Shown: positions 37,493-46,856 of the stretch, in pieces
Numbering within the stretch: position 1 is the first letter of the stretch
How the letters are laid out: every line of letters begins with the position of its first letter
Assembly: GCF_003363265.1 (NCBI RefSeq)
Contig: NZ_QRBF01000001.1
Coordinates: 1-64,000 of the forward strand
DNA from: Dyella psychrodurans
Lineage (GTDB): Bacteria; Pseudomonadota; Gammaproteobacteria; Xanthomonadales; Rhodanobacteraceae
Direction of reading: 5' to 3'
DNA length: 64,000 nucleotides
Position numbers and translations under genes: made by a program
Notes under the pieces: generated by a model
What the model saw: only the letters and a program-made list of their open reading frames with translations
The model's database searches: none
Told to the model about the DNA's origin: nothing

Positions 37493-39295
37493 TCACGGGC
37501 TGGTCACATTCAGCGTGACGGGGCCTGCAAGCACCGTGTAGCCGTTGTCATAGCAATACCAGACGCTATACGTGCCCGGCGAAAGCCCGGACGTATCGAA
37601 AGTAGCCGTTCCACTCGCTGCGGATACGTACTGCCAACTGGCGGACGAACCGTTCCCCGGACTGCTGCCCGCGGCATAGATGCCGATCCAGTTTTCGCTG
37701 TTGAGCTTGCTGGCGGGCGTTGCGTAATCGACATGCACATACGTGCCCTGGCTTACGCTGGGCATGGTGCTGGACAGGGTTGCTGTAGTGATCGGTGCTG
37801 TTGCAACGAAAGCGTCGTTGATCGGCTGAGCGTATTGATCATTGCTCGTGAGCGGCGCGATGCCCAATGCGTTCTCGATCGTGCGGCCCGAGCTGTAGTG
37901 GTTGTAACTCGTATTGCTGATGGCGCCCGCCTGCACGGTTCCCGGGGAGCCGACAAGAATGGTGGCGATGTGGTTGCCCGTGCTGGAAGCCGATTCGTCC
38001 CAGGTGAGGATGAGCAGCGAACGCTGCTGCGTCCATGCCGGCGAGTTGAAGATGGGCTGCAAGGTCTGCTGCAGCCAGCCGTTCTGTACTTTCAGGCTCG
38101 TGGATGAACCGTCGCCGGAGGATTCGCCGTCATAGTAGTCGTCCGCGGCGATCCAGGCGAAGTTCGGCGTGGTGGAAGCCGATTGCAGGTCGGTGGTCAG
38201 CTGCGTGGTGTCGAACAAGTGAGCGGCGCAGCGGGCGGGATTGGACGCGATGTCGGTGAAGTTGATGAAGGGCGCATCGTCCGGTTCGTAGTAACTGTCG
38301 TGGTTGTTGCTGGTGTTGCAGGGCGTGCCCATGCCTTGTTCGTAGGCCTTCCAGGTTTTGCCCGCGGCTTCGATTTCGTCCGCGATATTGGGCGCCGTCA
38401 CCTTGATGTTCGGATAGTAGATGGCGCCTTGCACGAAGGTGTTGCCACCGGCGATGGCCAGATAGTTTTCATCGCTGGGGTGATAGACGCCGCTGGCGTT
38501 GGCGAGCAGGGTGCCCTGGTTGGCCAGGCTGTTGATGAAGGGCGCATCGGTGGTATCGCCGATGACTTCGCTGTAATCGGTGTTTTCCATCATCACCACG
38601 AAGACGTGATCGAAGGCGGGCACGTTCGATACCGGCGGTTTCAGCGTCGGCGCAGTTACCGGCGTCGACAGCGTCAGCGCAAGATTGTCGGCATAGCCGA
38701 TGTTGTAGGAAGCCGACGTATCGGTGAATTGCAGCAGTACCGAAATCGTGCGGGTGCCGGCAGGGATGCTGCCCGTCGTGGACTTGGCGATGAAACCGCT
38801 TTCCAGCCCGCGTGCGCTTGCGTTTACACCGGCCAGTTGCGCGGGCGTGCCCAGCGGTTTGCCGCTCGCATCGAGGAATGTCGCGGTGACGACGGCTTGT
38901 CCGTTGTAGACGGTGTAGCCGCCCAGCCAGCCGGAAAGGTTGTAAGTGATGTTGCCGCCATCGATCGCGGTGGCAGCGCTTGAAACATCGACGTTCTGGC
39001 GCAGCGCCGAATCGCCGTAGGGACCATCCGCGATGAACGCATTGCCGCCGGAACCGGAACCCGGTGTGTTGAAGCGGCCGATGGAATAACACACGATCGA
39101 CGGACTACCTTGCGTCACTGTCCAGCCCGGCACCGTGTTCACAGCGGACCAATCAGTAGTGCAAGTGCCCGACTCGCCGTCGCCATCGACCAGCAGATTG
39201 CCGCTATCCGAAGCGAATGCGGAACTGGCAAACAATCCGCTCAGGCAAGCGGCTGCCAGCGTTCCAAGCCATATCGATTTACGCTTCACCAACAT
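37493..39295 (-). CDS. secreted phosphoesterase family protein (phospholipase C / acid phosphatase fold)
   Basis: 600 residues from ATG 39295, which has AAGGAG 9 nt upstream; the longer frame lacks this. Signal peptide with core LGTLAAACLSGLFASSAFA. Residues about 28-210 form a beta-sandwich, carbohydrate-binding-like domain; then the phosphoesterase domain (PF04185-type) with FDHVFVVMMENTDYSEVIG, HPSDENYLAIAGG, and LLILTWDESASSTGNHIATI. A C-terminal beta domain ends in AGPVTLNVTSP. Likely an extracytoplasmic phosphate-releasing enzyme. A CTGTCAC half-site about 84 bp upstream hints at PHO control. Exact substrate is unknown. Confidence 0.8.
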   Translation of the reverse strand: MLVKRKSIWLGTLAAACLSGLFASSAFASDSGNLLVDGDGESGTCTTDWSAVNTVPGWTVTQGSPSIVCYSIGRFNTPGSGSGGNAFIADGPYGDSALRQNVDVSSAATAIDGGNITYNLSGWLGGYTVYNGQAVVTATFLDASGKPLGTPAQLAGVNASARGLESGFIAKSTTGSIPAGTRTISVLLQFTDTSASYNIGYADNLALTLSTPVTAPTLKPPVSNVPAFDHVFVVMMENTDYSEVIGDTTDAPFINSLANQGTLLANASGVYHPSDENYLAIAGGNTFVQGAIYYPNIKVTAPNIADEIEAAGKTWKAYEQGMGTPCNTSNNHDSYYEPDDAPFINFTDIASNPARCAAHLFDTTQLTTDLQSASTTPNFAWIAADDYYDGESSGDGSSTSLKVQNGWLQQTLQPIFNSPAWTQQRSLLILTWDESASSTGNHIATILVGSPGTVQAGAISNTSYNHYSSGRTIENALGIAPLTSNDQYAQPINDAFVATAPITTATLSSTMPSVSQGTYVHVDYATPASKLNSENWIGIYAAGSSPGNGSSASWQYVSAASGTATFDTSGLSPGTYSVWYCYDNGYTVLAGPVTLNVTSP

Positions 39296-39489
39296 ACGCA
39301 CACTCCTTCTGCCTTTGGCAGTACGCAATGGGAGCGTGGAACGATGAAGTGGGCTTATTGCCATCGCACGACGACCGGGTGACAGCGTACGTGTGTTGTC
39401 TAGATTGCGATGCCGTGCAAAGCGGAAATGTCCAATCTCGCGTGATGGGTGCGTGAAGCGTTCGATGTGCTAGCGCTAACGCATGCGCA

Positions 39490-39526
39490 AAAAGAAAGAC
39501 GTCCGCAGTGGCGATTCGCGGACGTC
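39490..39526 (-). terminator. Rho-independent terminator of the DUF2147 gene
   Basis: A 10-bp perfect stem (39497-39506 with 39517-39526) is followed on the minus strand by a T-rich tail. It lies about 28 bp after the DUF2147 stop codon. Confidence 0.8.
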
Positions 39527-39553
39527 TCTGGACGACTGCTGATTACTGACTGA

Positions 39554-40000
39554 TTACTGGATGCGTTCCCAGATCTGGCTGCGGCCGATGAGCGCGAAAC
39601 CTACGTAGCCGTGCACATCCAGTTTCTGGCCGCTGTCGGTCAGGGTGAGCTTCACCTTGTAGATGGTGCCGCTCTTGGGATCGAGAATTTTGCCGCCGTC
39701 CCACACCGTGCCGTCTTTGCTCACGCCCCACATGATGGTCATGCCTTCGATCGGCTGATCCTTGCGGTCGCCGTCGCATTTCTTGCAAATCGGGTGCGGG
39801 CCATCTTCCGAGATCAGCACCTGCAGGACCTTGGCCTGCAACTGGCCGTTGTTGTCCGTGATCTGGATGATGGACTTGGGCTTGCCGGTGACGTCGTCGA
39901 TCTGCCGCCACGTGCCCACTGGCGTGTCGGTGGCGGCCCAGGCGACGACCGAACCCAGCAACAGGCAAGCGGCGATGGCGAATTGCGACAGGCGTTTCAT
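39554..40000 (-). CDS. DUF2147 secreted protein
   Basis: 148 residues from ATG 40000. Signal peptide AIAACLLLGSVVAWA. The mature protein starts TPVGTWRQIDDVTGKPKSII, the usual DUF2147 opening, followed by CKKCDGDRKDQPIEG and WDGGKILDPKSGTIYKV, and ends in a small beta-barrel-like pattern. Periplasmic, function unknown. Transcribed divergently from apbC, with 178 bp between them. Confidence 0.85.
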   Translation of the reverse strand: MKRLSQFAIAACLLLGSVVAWAATDTPVGTWRQIDDVTGKPKSIIQITDNNGQLQAKVLQVLISEDGPHPICKKCDGDRKDQPIEGMTIMWGVSKDGTVWDGGKILDPKSGTIYKVKLTLTDSGQKLDVHGYVGFALIGRSQIWERIQ

Positions 40001-40178
40001 GCTGAAGCTCTCCCTACGTTGGCGTATGGCGAGCCTGCCCAGCGGTTCGTGACGGGTCAAGCTGCAATGCGCAAACACCCTCATTTCACTGCCCGCTTAC
40101 GCTTTGAACACGCATTCTGGCGGGGCACGGGGTTGCGTGCTGGCATAATGATCAGCTCCTACAGCCATCTCTCTCCCC

Positions 40179-41273
40179 ATGACGCAGGTCAATGAAGCCC
40201 TCGTGCGCCGTCTCCTCGGCGACCTCATCGATCCCCATACCGGCGCGCCCATGGCGGACGCCATACGCGCCATCGGCGTGGATGGCGCCAAGGTGTCGGT
40301 GGATCTCCAGCTCGGCTATCCGGCTGCCGGCGCGAGCGAGGCGCTCAGTGGCATGGTCAGGCAGGCGCTGGAAGCCGATCCCGCGATCGATTCGGCCGCG
40401 ATATCGATCGGTAGCCGCATTCATGCGCACAAGGTGCAGGGCACGCTCGCACCGCTGGGCAATGTGAAAAACATCATTGCCGTGGCGTCGGGCAAGGGTG
40501 GGGTAGGGAAATCCACGGTGTCGGCGAATCTCGCGCTGGCGCTGGCCGCCGAGGGCGCCAAGGTGGGCATTCTCGATGCGGATATTTACGGCCCCAGCCA
40601 GCCGCGCATGCTCGGCATCCACGGCAAGCCGGAATCGCCGGACGGCAAGAGCATCACGCCGATGACCGCTCACGGCCTGCAGGCCATGTCGATCGGCTTC
40701 CTGGTCGACGAAGAGACGCCCATGATCTGGCGCGGCCCGATGGTCACCCAGGCCATGATGCAGCTGCTCGGCGACACGCGCTGGGACATGCTCGATTACC
40801 TGATCATCGATCTGCCGCCGGGTACCGGCGATATCCAGCTCACGCTGTCGCAGAAGGTGCCGGTCGCCGGCGCGGTGATCGTGACCACGCCGCAGGACAT
40901 CGCGCTGCTCGATGCGCGCAAGGCGCTGAAGATGTTCGAGAAGGTCGAGGTGCCGGTGCTGGGCATCGTCGAGAACATGGCCACGCACATCTGCACGAAC
41001 TGCGGCCACGAGGAACACATTTTCGGTACCGGCGGCGGCGAGCGCATGGCCGAGCAGTACGGCGTGCCTTACCTCGGCTCGCTGCCGCTGGATATCCGCA
41101 TCCGCGAGCAGGCGGACGGCGGCATGCCGACCGTGGCCGCCATACCCGACTCGGACCTGGCCGCGCGCTATCGCGACATCGCCCGCAACACGGCGGGACG
41201 GCTTGCGCGCCAGCCGCGCAACAAGTCGCTTGGGCTGGGCAAGATCATCGTGCAAGGCACGCCCACCGCATGA
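40179..41273 (+). CDS. apbC: iron-sulfur cluster carrier protein ApbC/Mrp
   Basis: 364 residues. An N-terminal DUF59-like domain (about 1-90) is followed by the deviant Walker A ASGKGGVGKSTVSANLAL, the switch DADIYGPSQPRML, and CTNCGHEEHIFG with the CxxC that holds the transferable 4Fe-4S cluster. It loads Fe-S clusters onto target enzymes. Upstream CATAAT at 40144-40149 could be a -10 box, but no good -35 is seen. Confidence 0.94.
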   Translation: MTQVNEALVRRLLGDLIDPHTGAPMADAIRAIGVDGAKVSVDLQLGYPAAGASEALSGMVRQALEADPAIDSAAISIGSRIHAHKVQGTLAPLGNVKNIIAVASGKGGVGKSTVSANLALALAAEGAKVGILDADIYGPSQPRMLGIHGKPESPDGKSITPMTAHGLQAMSIGFLVDEETPMIWRGPMVTQAMMQLLGDTRWDMLDYLIIDLPPGTGDIQLTLSQKVPVAGAVIVTTPQDIALLDARKALKMFEKVEVPVLGIVENMATHICTNCGHEEHIFGTGGGERMAEQYGVPYLGSLPLDIRIREQADGGMPTVAAIPDSDLAARYRDIARNTAGRLARQPRNKSLGLGKIIVQGTPTA

Positions 41274-41488
41274 ACCTCGCGGGGTAGGTGCCGTGCCCGA
41301 CGGGAAGCCCGCGGCGCAGGTCCTTGCGATGTCCGGGCAGCGCATGAAACGCCACGCCCCGCCGGCGCGTCTCGCGGCCGGGCTGGACGCGGTGTGACCC
41401 GACTGGCACAAGAGCCGCCAGACCATGTATTTTTGACGCTTTGCGCCCGGCCCCGCCCGGCGCGTCAGGGTGAAGCACCGGAGTCCGC

Positions 41489-42055
41489 GTGAGCATCAAA
41501 TCCGACAAGTGGATCCGCCGCATGGCGGAACAGCACGGCATGATCGAGCCGTTCGAGCCAGGGCAGGTGAAACTGCGCAACGGCGAAAAGCTGGTGTCCT
41601 ACGGCACGTCCAGCTATGGCTACGACGTGCGCTGCGCACGCGAGTTCAAGATCTTCACGAACATCAATTCGACGATCGTCGATCCCAAGGCGTTCGACCC
41701 GACCAGCTTCGTGGACGTGGAAGCGGATGTCTGCATCATCCCGCCCAATTCGTTCGCTTTGGCGCGCACGGTGGAGTACTTCCGCATTCCGCGCCAGGTG
41801 CTGACGGTGTGCCTGGGCAAGAGCACTTACGCACGCTGCGGCATTATCGTGAACGTCACGCCGCTAGAGCCGGAATGGGAAGGCCACGTCACGCTGGAGT
41901 TTTCCAACACGACGCCGCTCCCGGCCAAAATTTATGCCAACGAAGGCGTCGCGCAGATGCTGTTTTTCGAGTCCGACGAGGAATGCGAAACCAGCTACCG
42001 GGACCGCGGCGGCAAATATCAGGGCCAGCAAGGCGTGACCTTGCCGCGGACCTGA
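41489..42055 (+). CDS. dcd: dCTP deaminase
   Basis: 188 residues from GTG 41489. Conserved blocks are [45 protein letters not shown] and the catalytic Glu region [18 protein letters not shown]. The trimeric enzyme converts dCTP to dUTP, the precursor of dTTP. A 215-bp gap before it, after apbC, shows no recognised feature. Confidence 0.95.
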   Translation: MSIKSDKWIRRMAEQHGMIEPFEPGQVKLRNGEKLVSYGTSSYGYDVRCAREFKIFTNINSTIVDPKAFDPTSFVDVEADVCIIPPNSFALARTVEYFRIPRQVLTVCLGKSTYARCGIIVNVTPLEPEWEGHVTLEFSNTTPLPAKIYANEGVAQMLFFESDEECETSYRDRGGKYQGQQGVTLPRT

Positions 42056-42141
42056 ACGGCGGTATTTCGCATCCCATCCACTCTTTCGGGGCGGCGTTAC
42101 ACTTCGCCTGGCCTCACCGAATATTTGCAGGAGATCCTCGC

Positions 42142-42657
42142 ATGATCCGTTTTCCCACGTTGCCGACCCGCGGTGCCGCCGTGCTCATGCTCGGCAGCCT
42201 GCTGGTCCTTGGTGGCTGCCATCGCGGTGCTTCGAAGAATGACGCGGTGAACTCCGCGCAGCAGCAAAGTCAGTTCGACATGACGATGAAGGCATACAAG
42301 AGCGGCCAGTTCCTGATCGATGGCGCGGTGGTCTCCGCGCTCGATGCCGGCAGCCACTTTGCCTACCTGAAGGATGCCGGCCGCATGCCCAAGACGGTGC
42401 TGTTGCTGCCCAGCGACGATTCCAAGATCCGTAAGCAGCATCTGGAGTACATGGCGCGCCTTCAGCTCGACTACGGCTTCGTTGCCTACTACGACGATGG
42501 CGGCAAGCTTGCGCGCATCAACCCGGTCGAAACCAAGGCGCGTGCCTTGGAGGATTACCACGCACCGATTACGACCAGCAGCGATACCAATAAGGATGCC
42601 GCCGGTACTCCTTACGGTGCCGGTGCCGACAATTCGCAAGGTAACGGCGGTCACTGA
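42142..42657 (+). CDS. lipoprotein of unknown function
   Basis: 171 residues. A lipobox LVLGGC near residue 26 follows a hydrophobic leader, so the protein is lipid-anchored. GGAG lies about 9 nt before the ATG. The middle part (YKSGQFLIDGAVVSALDAGS) shows no family I know, and the C-terminus is Gly/Asn-rich and probably disordered. It is 86 bp after dcd and ends at a bidirectional terminator. Confidence 0.75.
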   Translation: MIRFPTLPTRGAAVLMLGSLLVLGGCHRGASKNDAVNSAQQQSQFDMTMKAYKSGQFLIDGAVVSALDAGSHFAYLKDAGRMPKTVLLLPSDDSKIRKQHLEYMARLQLDYGFVAYYDDGGKLARINPVETKARALEDYHAPITTSSDTNKDAAGTPYGAGADNSQGNGGH

Positions 42658-42683
42658 CCGCTATCGCCAACGAGATGCATGGC

Positions 42684-42715
42684 AAAGCGCCCGCAAATAT
42701 GCGGGCGCTTTCATT
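42684..42715. terminator. bidirectional Rho-independent terminator
   Basis: A 12-bp perfect stem (42684-42695 with 42700-42711) has an AATA loop and T-rich flanks, between the convergent lipoprotein and HIT protein genes. Confidence 0.8.
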
Positions 42716-42747
42716 TTGGCCTTGCAAAAAATAAAGGTGCCGGTGGA

Positions 42748-43173
42748 TCACTCAGTCGTGCTGCTGAATTGCTGGCGCAAAAGCAGGAGCAGCGACTGCA
42801 GAGCGTCGCCCGAATAAGGTTCGGCACGGCCGTTACCCCAGACAGGCCCGGGCCACGCGGCATCGCCCTCGCGACGCGCGACGACGTGAACATGAAGCTG
42901 CCGCACGATATTGCCCAGTGCGCCGATGTTGATTTTGTCGCACGGTGCAATCTCGCGCAGTGCCTTCGCCGCACGATTCACTTCGCGCCACAGGCGTTGC
43001 TGCGCCTGATCGCCGAGATCCGAAATTTCGACCAGACCGGTTTCGCGCGGCACCAGGATCAACCAGGGATAGCGCGCGTCGTTCATCAGCAATACGTTGC
43101 ACATCTCGAGCGATGCCACCGGCACGGTATCGGCCTGCAATCGCGCATCGAGCATGAATTCCGGCCGTCTCAT
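42748..43173 (-). CDS. HIT family protein
   Basis: 141 residues from ATG 43173, which overlaps the stop of the upstream hydrolase as ATGA. The histidine triad region reads GALGNIVRQLHVHVVAR, keeping HVH; the first position of the strict triad is Gln, as in many bacterial HIT proteins. Upstream WLILVPRE is the usual substrate-side strand. HIT proteins hydrolyse or transfer nucleoside monophosphates; the specific substrate is unknown. Confidence 0.85.
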   Translation of the reverse strand: MRRPEFMLDARLQADTVPVASLEMCNVLLMNDARYPWLILVPRETGLVEISDLGDQAQQRLWREVNRAAKALREIAPCDKINIGALGNIVRQLHVHVVARREGDAAWPGPVWGNGRAEPYSGDALQSLLLLLRQQFSSTTE

Positions 43174-43844
43174 GCCTGGGCCACGTACTTGTCGAAGAAT
43201 GCCATCGTGCGCTGCAGTGCCAGCTTTGCGCTTGCTTCGTGGTAGTGCGTCGGATCGATGTCGCGATTGAATGCATGGCCCGCGCCGGCATAACTGAAGA
43301 CTTCCATCTGCGGCAGCATCTGGCGATGCCTGGCGACCATCTCCGGCGGGATGGACGAGTCGTCTTCGCCGAAATGGAACATGACGGGCGCTTGCAGTTT
43401 CTCGCCGAGGAACGGCACGTTGCGTGCACCGTAGTAACTCACGGAGGGCAGTCCCAGGCGGATCGCGGATAACAATGCGACGGTGCCGCCCCAGCAATAA
43501 CCCACGGTACCGATCTTGCCCGCCGAAGCGATGGCCTCGGCCGCGCTGGCGACATCCTCGATGGCGCGATCGAGTCCCAATTCGACGACCAGATCCCTTC
43601 CGCGGCGCATGCCCTCGTCCGTGTAACCGAGCTCCACACCGGTTTCCAGGTGATCGAAAAAGGCCGGCGCAATGGCCGTGTAGCCGGCAGCGGCAAAGCG
43701 ATCCGCGACGCTGCGCACGTGCGCGTTGACGCCGAAAATCTCCTGAATCACCACGATGCCGCCCTTGGGCTTTCCCGCTGCCTCGGCGACGTAGGCGCCA
43801 ATGCATTGCGTGCCGCTGGTGGGGATGTTGATGTGCTTGCCCAT
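43170..43844 (-). CDS. dienelactone hydrolase family protein
   Basis: 224 residues from ATG 43844 (a start 5 codons upstream is possible). Alpha/beta hydrolase with the catalytic triad of dienelactone hydrolases: Cys in VGYCWGG, Asp in FGEDDSSIP, His in GAGHAFNRD. IVVIQEIFGVN forms the oxyanion side. It hydrolyses dienelactones or related esters; no aromatic degradation genes are nearby, so the natural substrate is open. Coupled to the HIT gene downstream. Confidence 0.88.
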   Translation of the reverse strand: MGKHINIPTSGTQCIGAYVAEAAGKPKGGIVVIQEIFGVNAHVRSVADRFAAAGYTAIAPAFFDHLETGVELGYTDEGMRRGRDLVVELGLDRAIEDVASAAEAIASAGKIGTVGYCWGGTVALLSAIRLGLPSVSYYGARNVPFLGEKLQAPVMFHFGEDDSSIPPEMVARHRQMLPQMEVFSYAGAGHAFNRDIDPTHYHEASAKLALQRTMAFFDKYVAQA

Positions 43845-43950
43845 GGAGGTGTTCCTCAAGCTGAACCTCCAGTCAGTCTACCCGTCCGGGCGAAAGGGCT
43901 GACCTGGCGTATAATTGACCGTTTCCCGCAGGTTTACGGTAGTCAGGGCT

Positions 43951-45270
43951 ATGTCAAAGGCAACCCAGAAGATCGGCTTTGTGAGTCTTGGTTGCCCCAA
44001 GGCGCTGGTCGATTCCGAACGCATCCTCACTCAGCTCAAGGTCGAGGGTTACGAGATCGTGCCCAGCTACGACGCAGCCGATGCCGTCGTCGTCAATACC
44101 TGCGGCTTTATCGATGCGGCCGTGCAGGAGTCGCTGGACGCGATCGGCGAGGCATTGCATGAAAACGGCAAGGTGATTGTCACCGGCTGTCTCGGCAAGC
44201 GCTCGGAGCTGATTCGCGAAGCTTATCCCGATGTCTTGGCGATCACCGGTCCGCAGGACTACGCCAGCGTGATGAGCGCGGTGCATTCGGCATTGCCGCC
44301 CAAGCGCAATCCGCTGCTCGATATCATTCCCGATACGGGCATCAAGCTGACGCCCAAGCACTACGCTTACCTGAAGATTTCCGAGGGCTGCAATCACCGC
44401 TGCAGTTTCTGCATCATTCCGTCGATGCGTGGCGATCTGGTATCGCGTCCGGTGGACGAGGTGCTGGCAGAAGCCGAACGCCTGGTCAAAGGCGGCGTGA
44501 AAGAGCTGCTGGTGATCTCGCAGGATACCAGCGCATACGGCGTGGACATCAAATATGCCGAGCGCATGTGGCGCGAAAAGAGCTATCGCACGCGCATGAC
44601 GGATTTGTGCGAAGGTCTCTCCGAACTCGGCGCGTGGACGCGCCTGCACTACGTCTATCCGTATCCGCATGTCGACGAGATCATGCCGCTGATGGCGGAA
44701 GGCAAGATCCTTCCGTATCTGGATATTCCGTTCCAGCACGCGAGCCCGCGCATTCTCAAACTGATGAAGCGTCCGGGCAATATCGACAAGACGCTGGAGC
44801 GCATCCAGAACTGGCGCAAGCTGGTGCCGGATCTCACATTGAGAAGCACCTTCATCGTCGGGTTCCCCGGCGAAACCGATGCGGAATTCGAGGAGCTGCT
44901 CGATTTTCTGCGCGAAGCCGAACTCGATCGCGTGGGCGCGTTTGCCTACTCGCCGGTCGACGGCGCCAAGGCGAACGAGCTGCCGAACCCGGTGCCCGAG
45001 GAATTGAAGGAAGATCGCCTCGAGCAGTTCATGACCGTGCAGGCGGAAATCTCCGCGGCCAAACTGCAGCGCAAGATCGGCCGCACCATCAAAGTGCTGG
45101 TGGACGAGGCGAACGCAAACGGCGCCGTGGCCCGTTCTGCTGCCGATGCGCCGGAAATCGATGGTGTGGTGCACATCGCAAACGGCCAGTCGCTGAAACC
45201 GGGCCAATTTGTCGACGTGATGGTCGAAGCCGCCGACGAGCACGATCTGCACGCACGCCTGGCAGGTTGA
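43951..45270 (+). CDS. rimO: ribosomal protein uS12 methylthiotransferase RimO
   Basis: 439 residues from ATG 43951. UPF0004 domain with [23 protein letters not shown] and VTGCLGKRS (three cysteines for one cluster), radical SAM motif CNHRCSFC, and a C-terminal TRAM domain. RimO adds methylthio to Asp of ribosomal protein uS12. The VDSE signature distinguishes it from MiaB. Four bases separate it from the DUF3025 gene. Confidence 0.95.
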   Translation: MSKATQKIGFVSLGCPKALVDSERILTQLKVEGYEIVPSYDAADAVVVNTCGFIDAAVQESLDAIGEALHENGKVIVTGCLGKRSELIREAYPDVLAITGPQDYASVMSAVHSALPPKRNPLLDIIPDTGIKLTPKHYAYLKISEGCNHRCSFCIIPSMRGDLVSRPVDEVLAEAERLVKGGVKELLVISQDTSAYGVDIKYAERMWREKSYRTRMTDLCEGLSELGAWTRLHYVYPYPHVDEIMPLMAEGKILPYLDIPFQHASPRILKLMKRPGNIDKTLERIQNWRKLVPDLTLRSTFIVGFPGETDAEFEELLDFLREAELDRVGAFAYSPVDGAKANELPNPVPEELKEDRLEQFMTVQAEISAAKLQRKIGRTIKVLVDEANANGAVARSAADAPEIDGVVHIANGQSLKPGQFVDVMVEAADEHDLHARLAG

Positions 45271-45274
45271 AACC

Positions 45275-46096
45275 ATGCGCCGCACGCGCTACATCGCGCC
45301 GGCGCGGGATGACGTGGATCGGAGTGTGTTTACGCGCGCGCCTTTGACGCACTGGCGCGACTACCGCGACTGGATGGAAGGCGCGCGCTGGCCTTCCATC
45401 GATGATCTCAACGCGCGCTGGCCGAATGAAGTGAGCGAACGGTTCGCTCCACAGACCCGCGCCTTGCTCGATGACGGGCTGCACTACGAAGAACGCATTG
45501 CGCAACACGGTTTGATTGCCACGCGCGAGGCCAATTGGCACGACTTGTTCAATGCGATGATCTGGTTGCGTTATCCGGATCTCAAGCGCGCTCTCAATCG
45601 ACAGCAGGTCGCCGAGGTGGCACGCGTCGGTCCGCGCGAGCGATCACGGCCACAATGCGCGCAGACGCATTTCGACGAAGCGGGATCCGTGGTTGTATTG
45701 CGCGATCCGGCGCTGCTTGCGCTATGGGATGCGCACGACTGGCACGGTTTGTTCTGGCGTCATCGCGATGCATGGCTGAATGGCGCGGTCACCGTGGCGC
45801 TGTTTGGTCATGCGTTGCTTGAGCATGCATTGACGCCCGGCAAGCTGCTCGTGGGCAAAGCCATCGTGGTTCTGTCGCGCGATAGTGTTGATGACGACAG
45901 CGCAATTCGGTGTTGTGCACAAGCCATCGCGGAAGAGCGTCTTTTGCGCGATCCGTTGGAGCTTCGGCCGCTGCCGTTGTCGGGCATCCCTGGCTGGCAT
46001 GTCGACAACGGTGAGGAATCGTTTCACCTCAGCGCGCCGTGTTATCAACCCTTGCGCAGCGGCAGGTCTTACCCGGCACCGCTACATCTGTCTTAG
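45275..46096 (+). CDS. DUF3025 protein
   Basis: 273 residues. Conserved blocks of the DUF3025 family are seen: YEERIAQHGLIATREANWHD, FNAMIWLRYPDLKRALN, CAQTHFDEAGSVVV. No signal peptide, no known catalytic motif. Starts 4 nt after rimO, so probably co-transcribed. It is convergent with greB, with only 3 bases between the two stops. Confidence 0.82.
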   Translation: MRRTRYIAPARDDVDRSVFTRAPLTHWRDYRDWMEGARWPSIDDLNARWPNEVSERFAPQTRALLDDGLHYEERIAQHGLIATREANWHDLFNAMIWLRYPDLKRALNRQQVAEVARVGPRERSRPQCAQTHFDEAGSVVVLRDPALLALWDAHDWHGLFWRHRDAWLNGAVTVALFGHALLEHALTPGKLLVGKAIVVLSRDSVDDDSAIRCCAQAIAEERLLRDPLELRPLPLSGIPGWHVDNGEESFHLSAPCYQPLRSGRSYPAPLHLS

Positions 46097-46099
46097 AGC

Positions 46100-46600
46100 C
46101 TATTCGTATTCCACGGCAATGATCACGAAGCGCGTGCGTCCGCTGGGTAGTTCCGCCTCGAATTCGTCGTCCAGCTTTTTTTTCATCACAGCCTGCGCCA
46201 GCGGCGAATCGATGCTGATCCAGCCTCGCTTGGCATCGGTCTCATCGGGCCCGACGATGCGGTAACGCAGCGTGTCGCCGTTCACTGCGTTTTCCAGTTC
46301 GATGACGGCTCCGAAAAACACTGTCTCGCGGTCCGCGGGCACACCTTCGGCGACTTTCAGCGACGGAATGCGCTTGCTGAGGTAGCGCACGCGGCGATCG
46401 ATCTCGCCAAGCTGCTTTTTGCGATACGTGTATTCAGCATTTTCCGAGCGATCGCCCTCGGCCGCGGCCGCTGCGAGCGCCTTCACCACTTCCGGCCGCA
46501 ATGTGTGCCAGAGGTGATCGAGCTCGCTCTTGAGTTTTTCAAAACCCTCCCGCGTGATGATGGCGGTGGAACGCGGGGCAGGGGGGCGCCAACGGGTCAT
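46100..46600 (-). CDS. greB: transcription elongation factor GreB
   Basis: 166 residues. N-terminal coiled coil with the acidic tip region [20 protein letters not shown], then a C-terminal FKBP-like domain with [15 protein letters not shown]. The [18 protein letters not shown] stretch is typical of GreB over GreA. It stimulates RNA polymerase transcript cleavage to rescue backtracked complexes. The 256-bp divergent region upstream (to the transglycosylase) holds no recognised element. Confidence 0.92.
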   Translation of the reverse strand: MTRWRPPAPRSTAIITREGFEKLKSELDHLWHTLRPEVVKALAAAAAEGDRSENAEYTYRKKQLGEIDRRVRYLSKRIPSLKVAEGVPADRETVFFGAVIELENAVNGDTLRYRIVGPDETDAKRGWISIDSPLAQAVMKKKLDDEFEAELPSGRTRFVIIAVEYE

Positions 46601-46856
46601 GACGATACGGTGCTCAATGTTTGCGGCCGATGCCGGGCGACGAGCCGAAGGTTCTGCACGCTGACCGTCGGCGCAGGCGCGTTCAGATGAACGGCCTTCG
46701 AGACACCGTTGCGTCTCGTCGGAATGTCTGGCATGAAAGGCCCTTCAGGCGGATGGCCGAATTGTAGCGATTCGGCGGCGTCGCATCGAAACAAGTTGTT
46801 TGAGTCTCTCGGCGCAGCCCGCTATGGTTGCGCCTTTGGTGCTGGTGTAACCCGAC

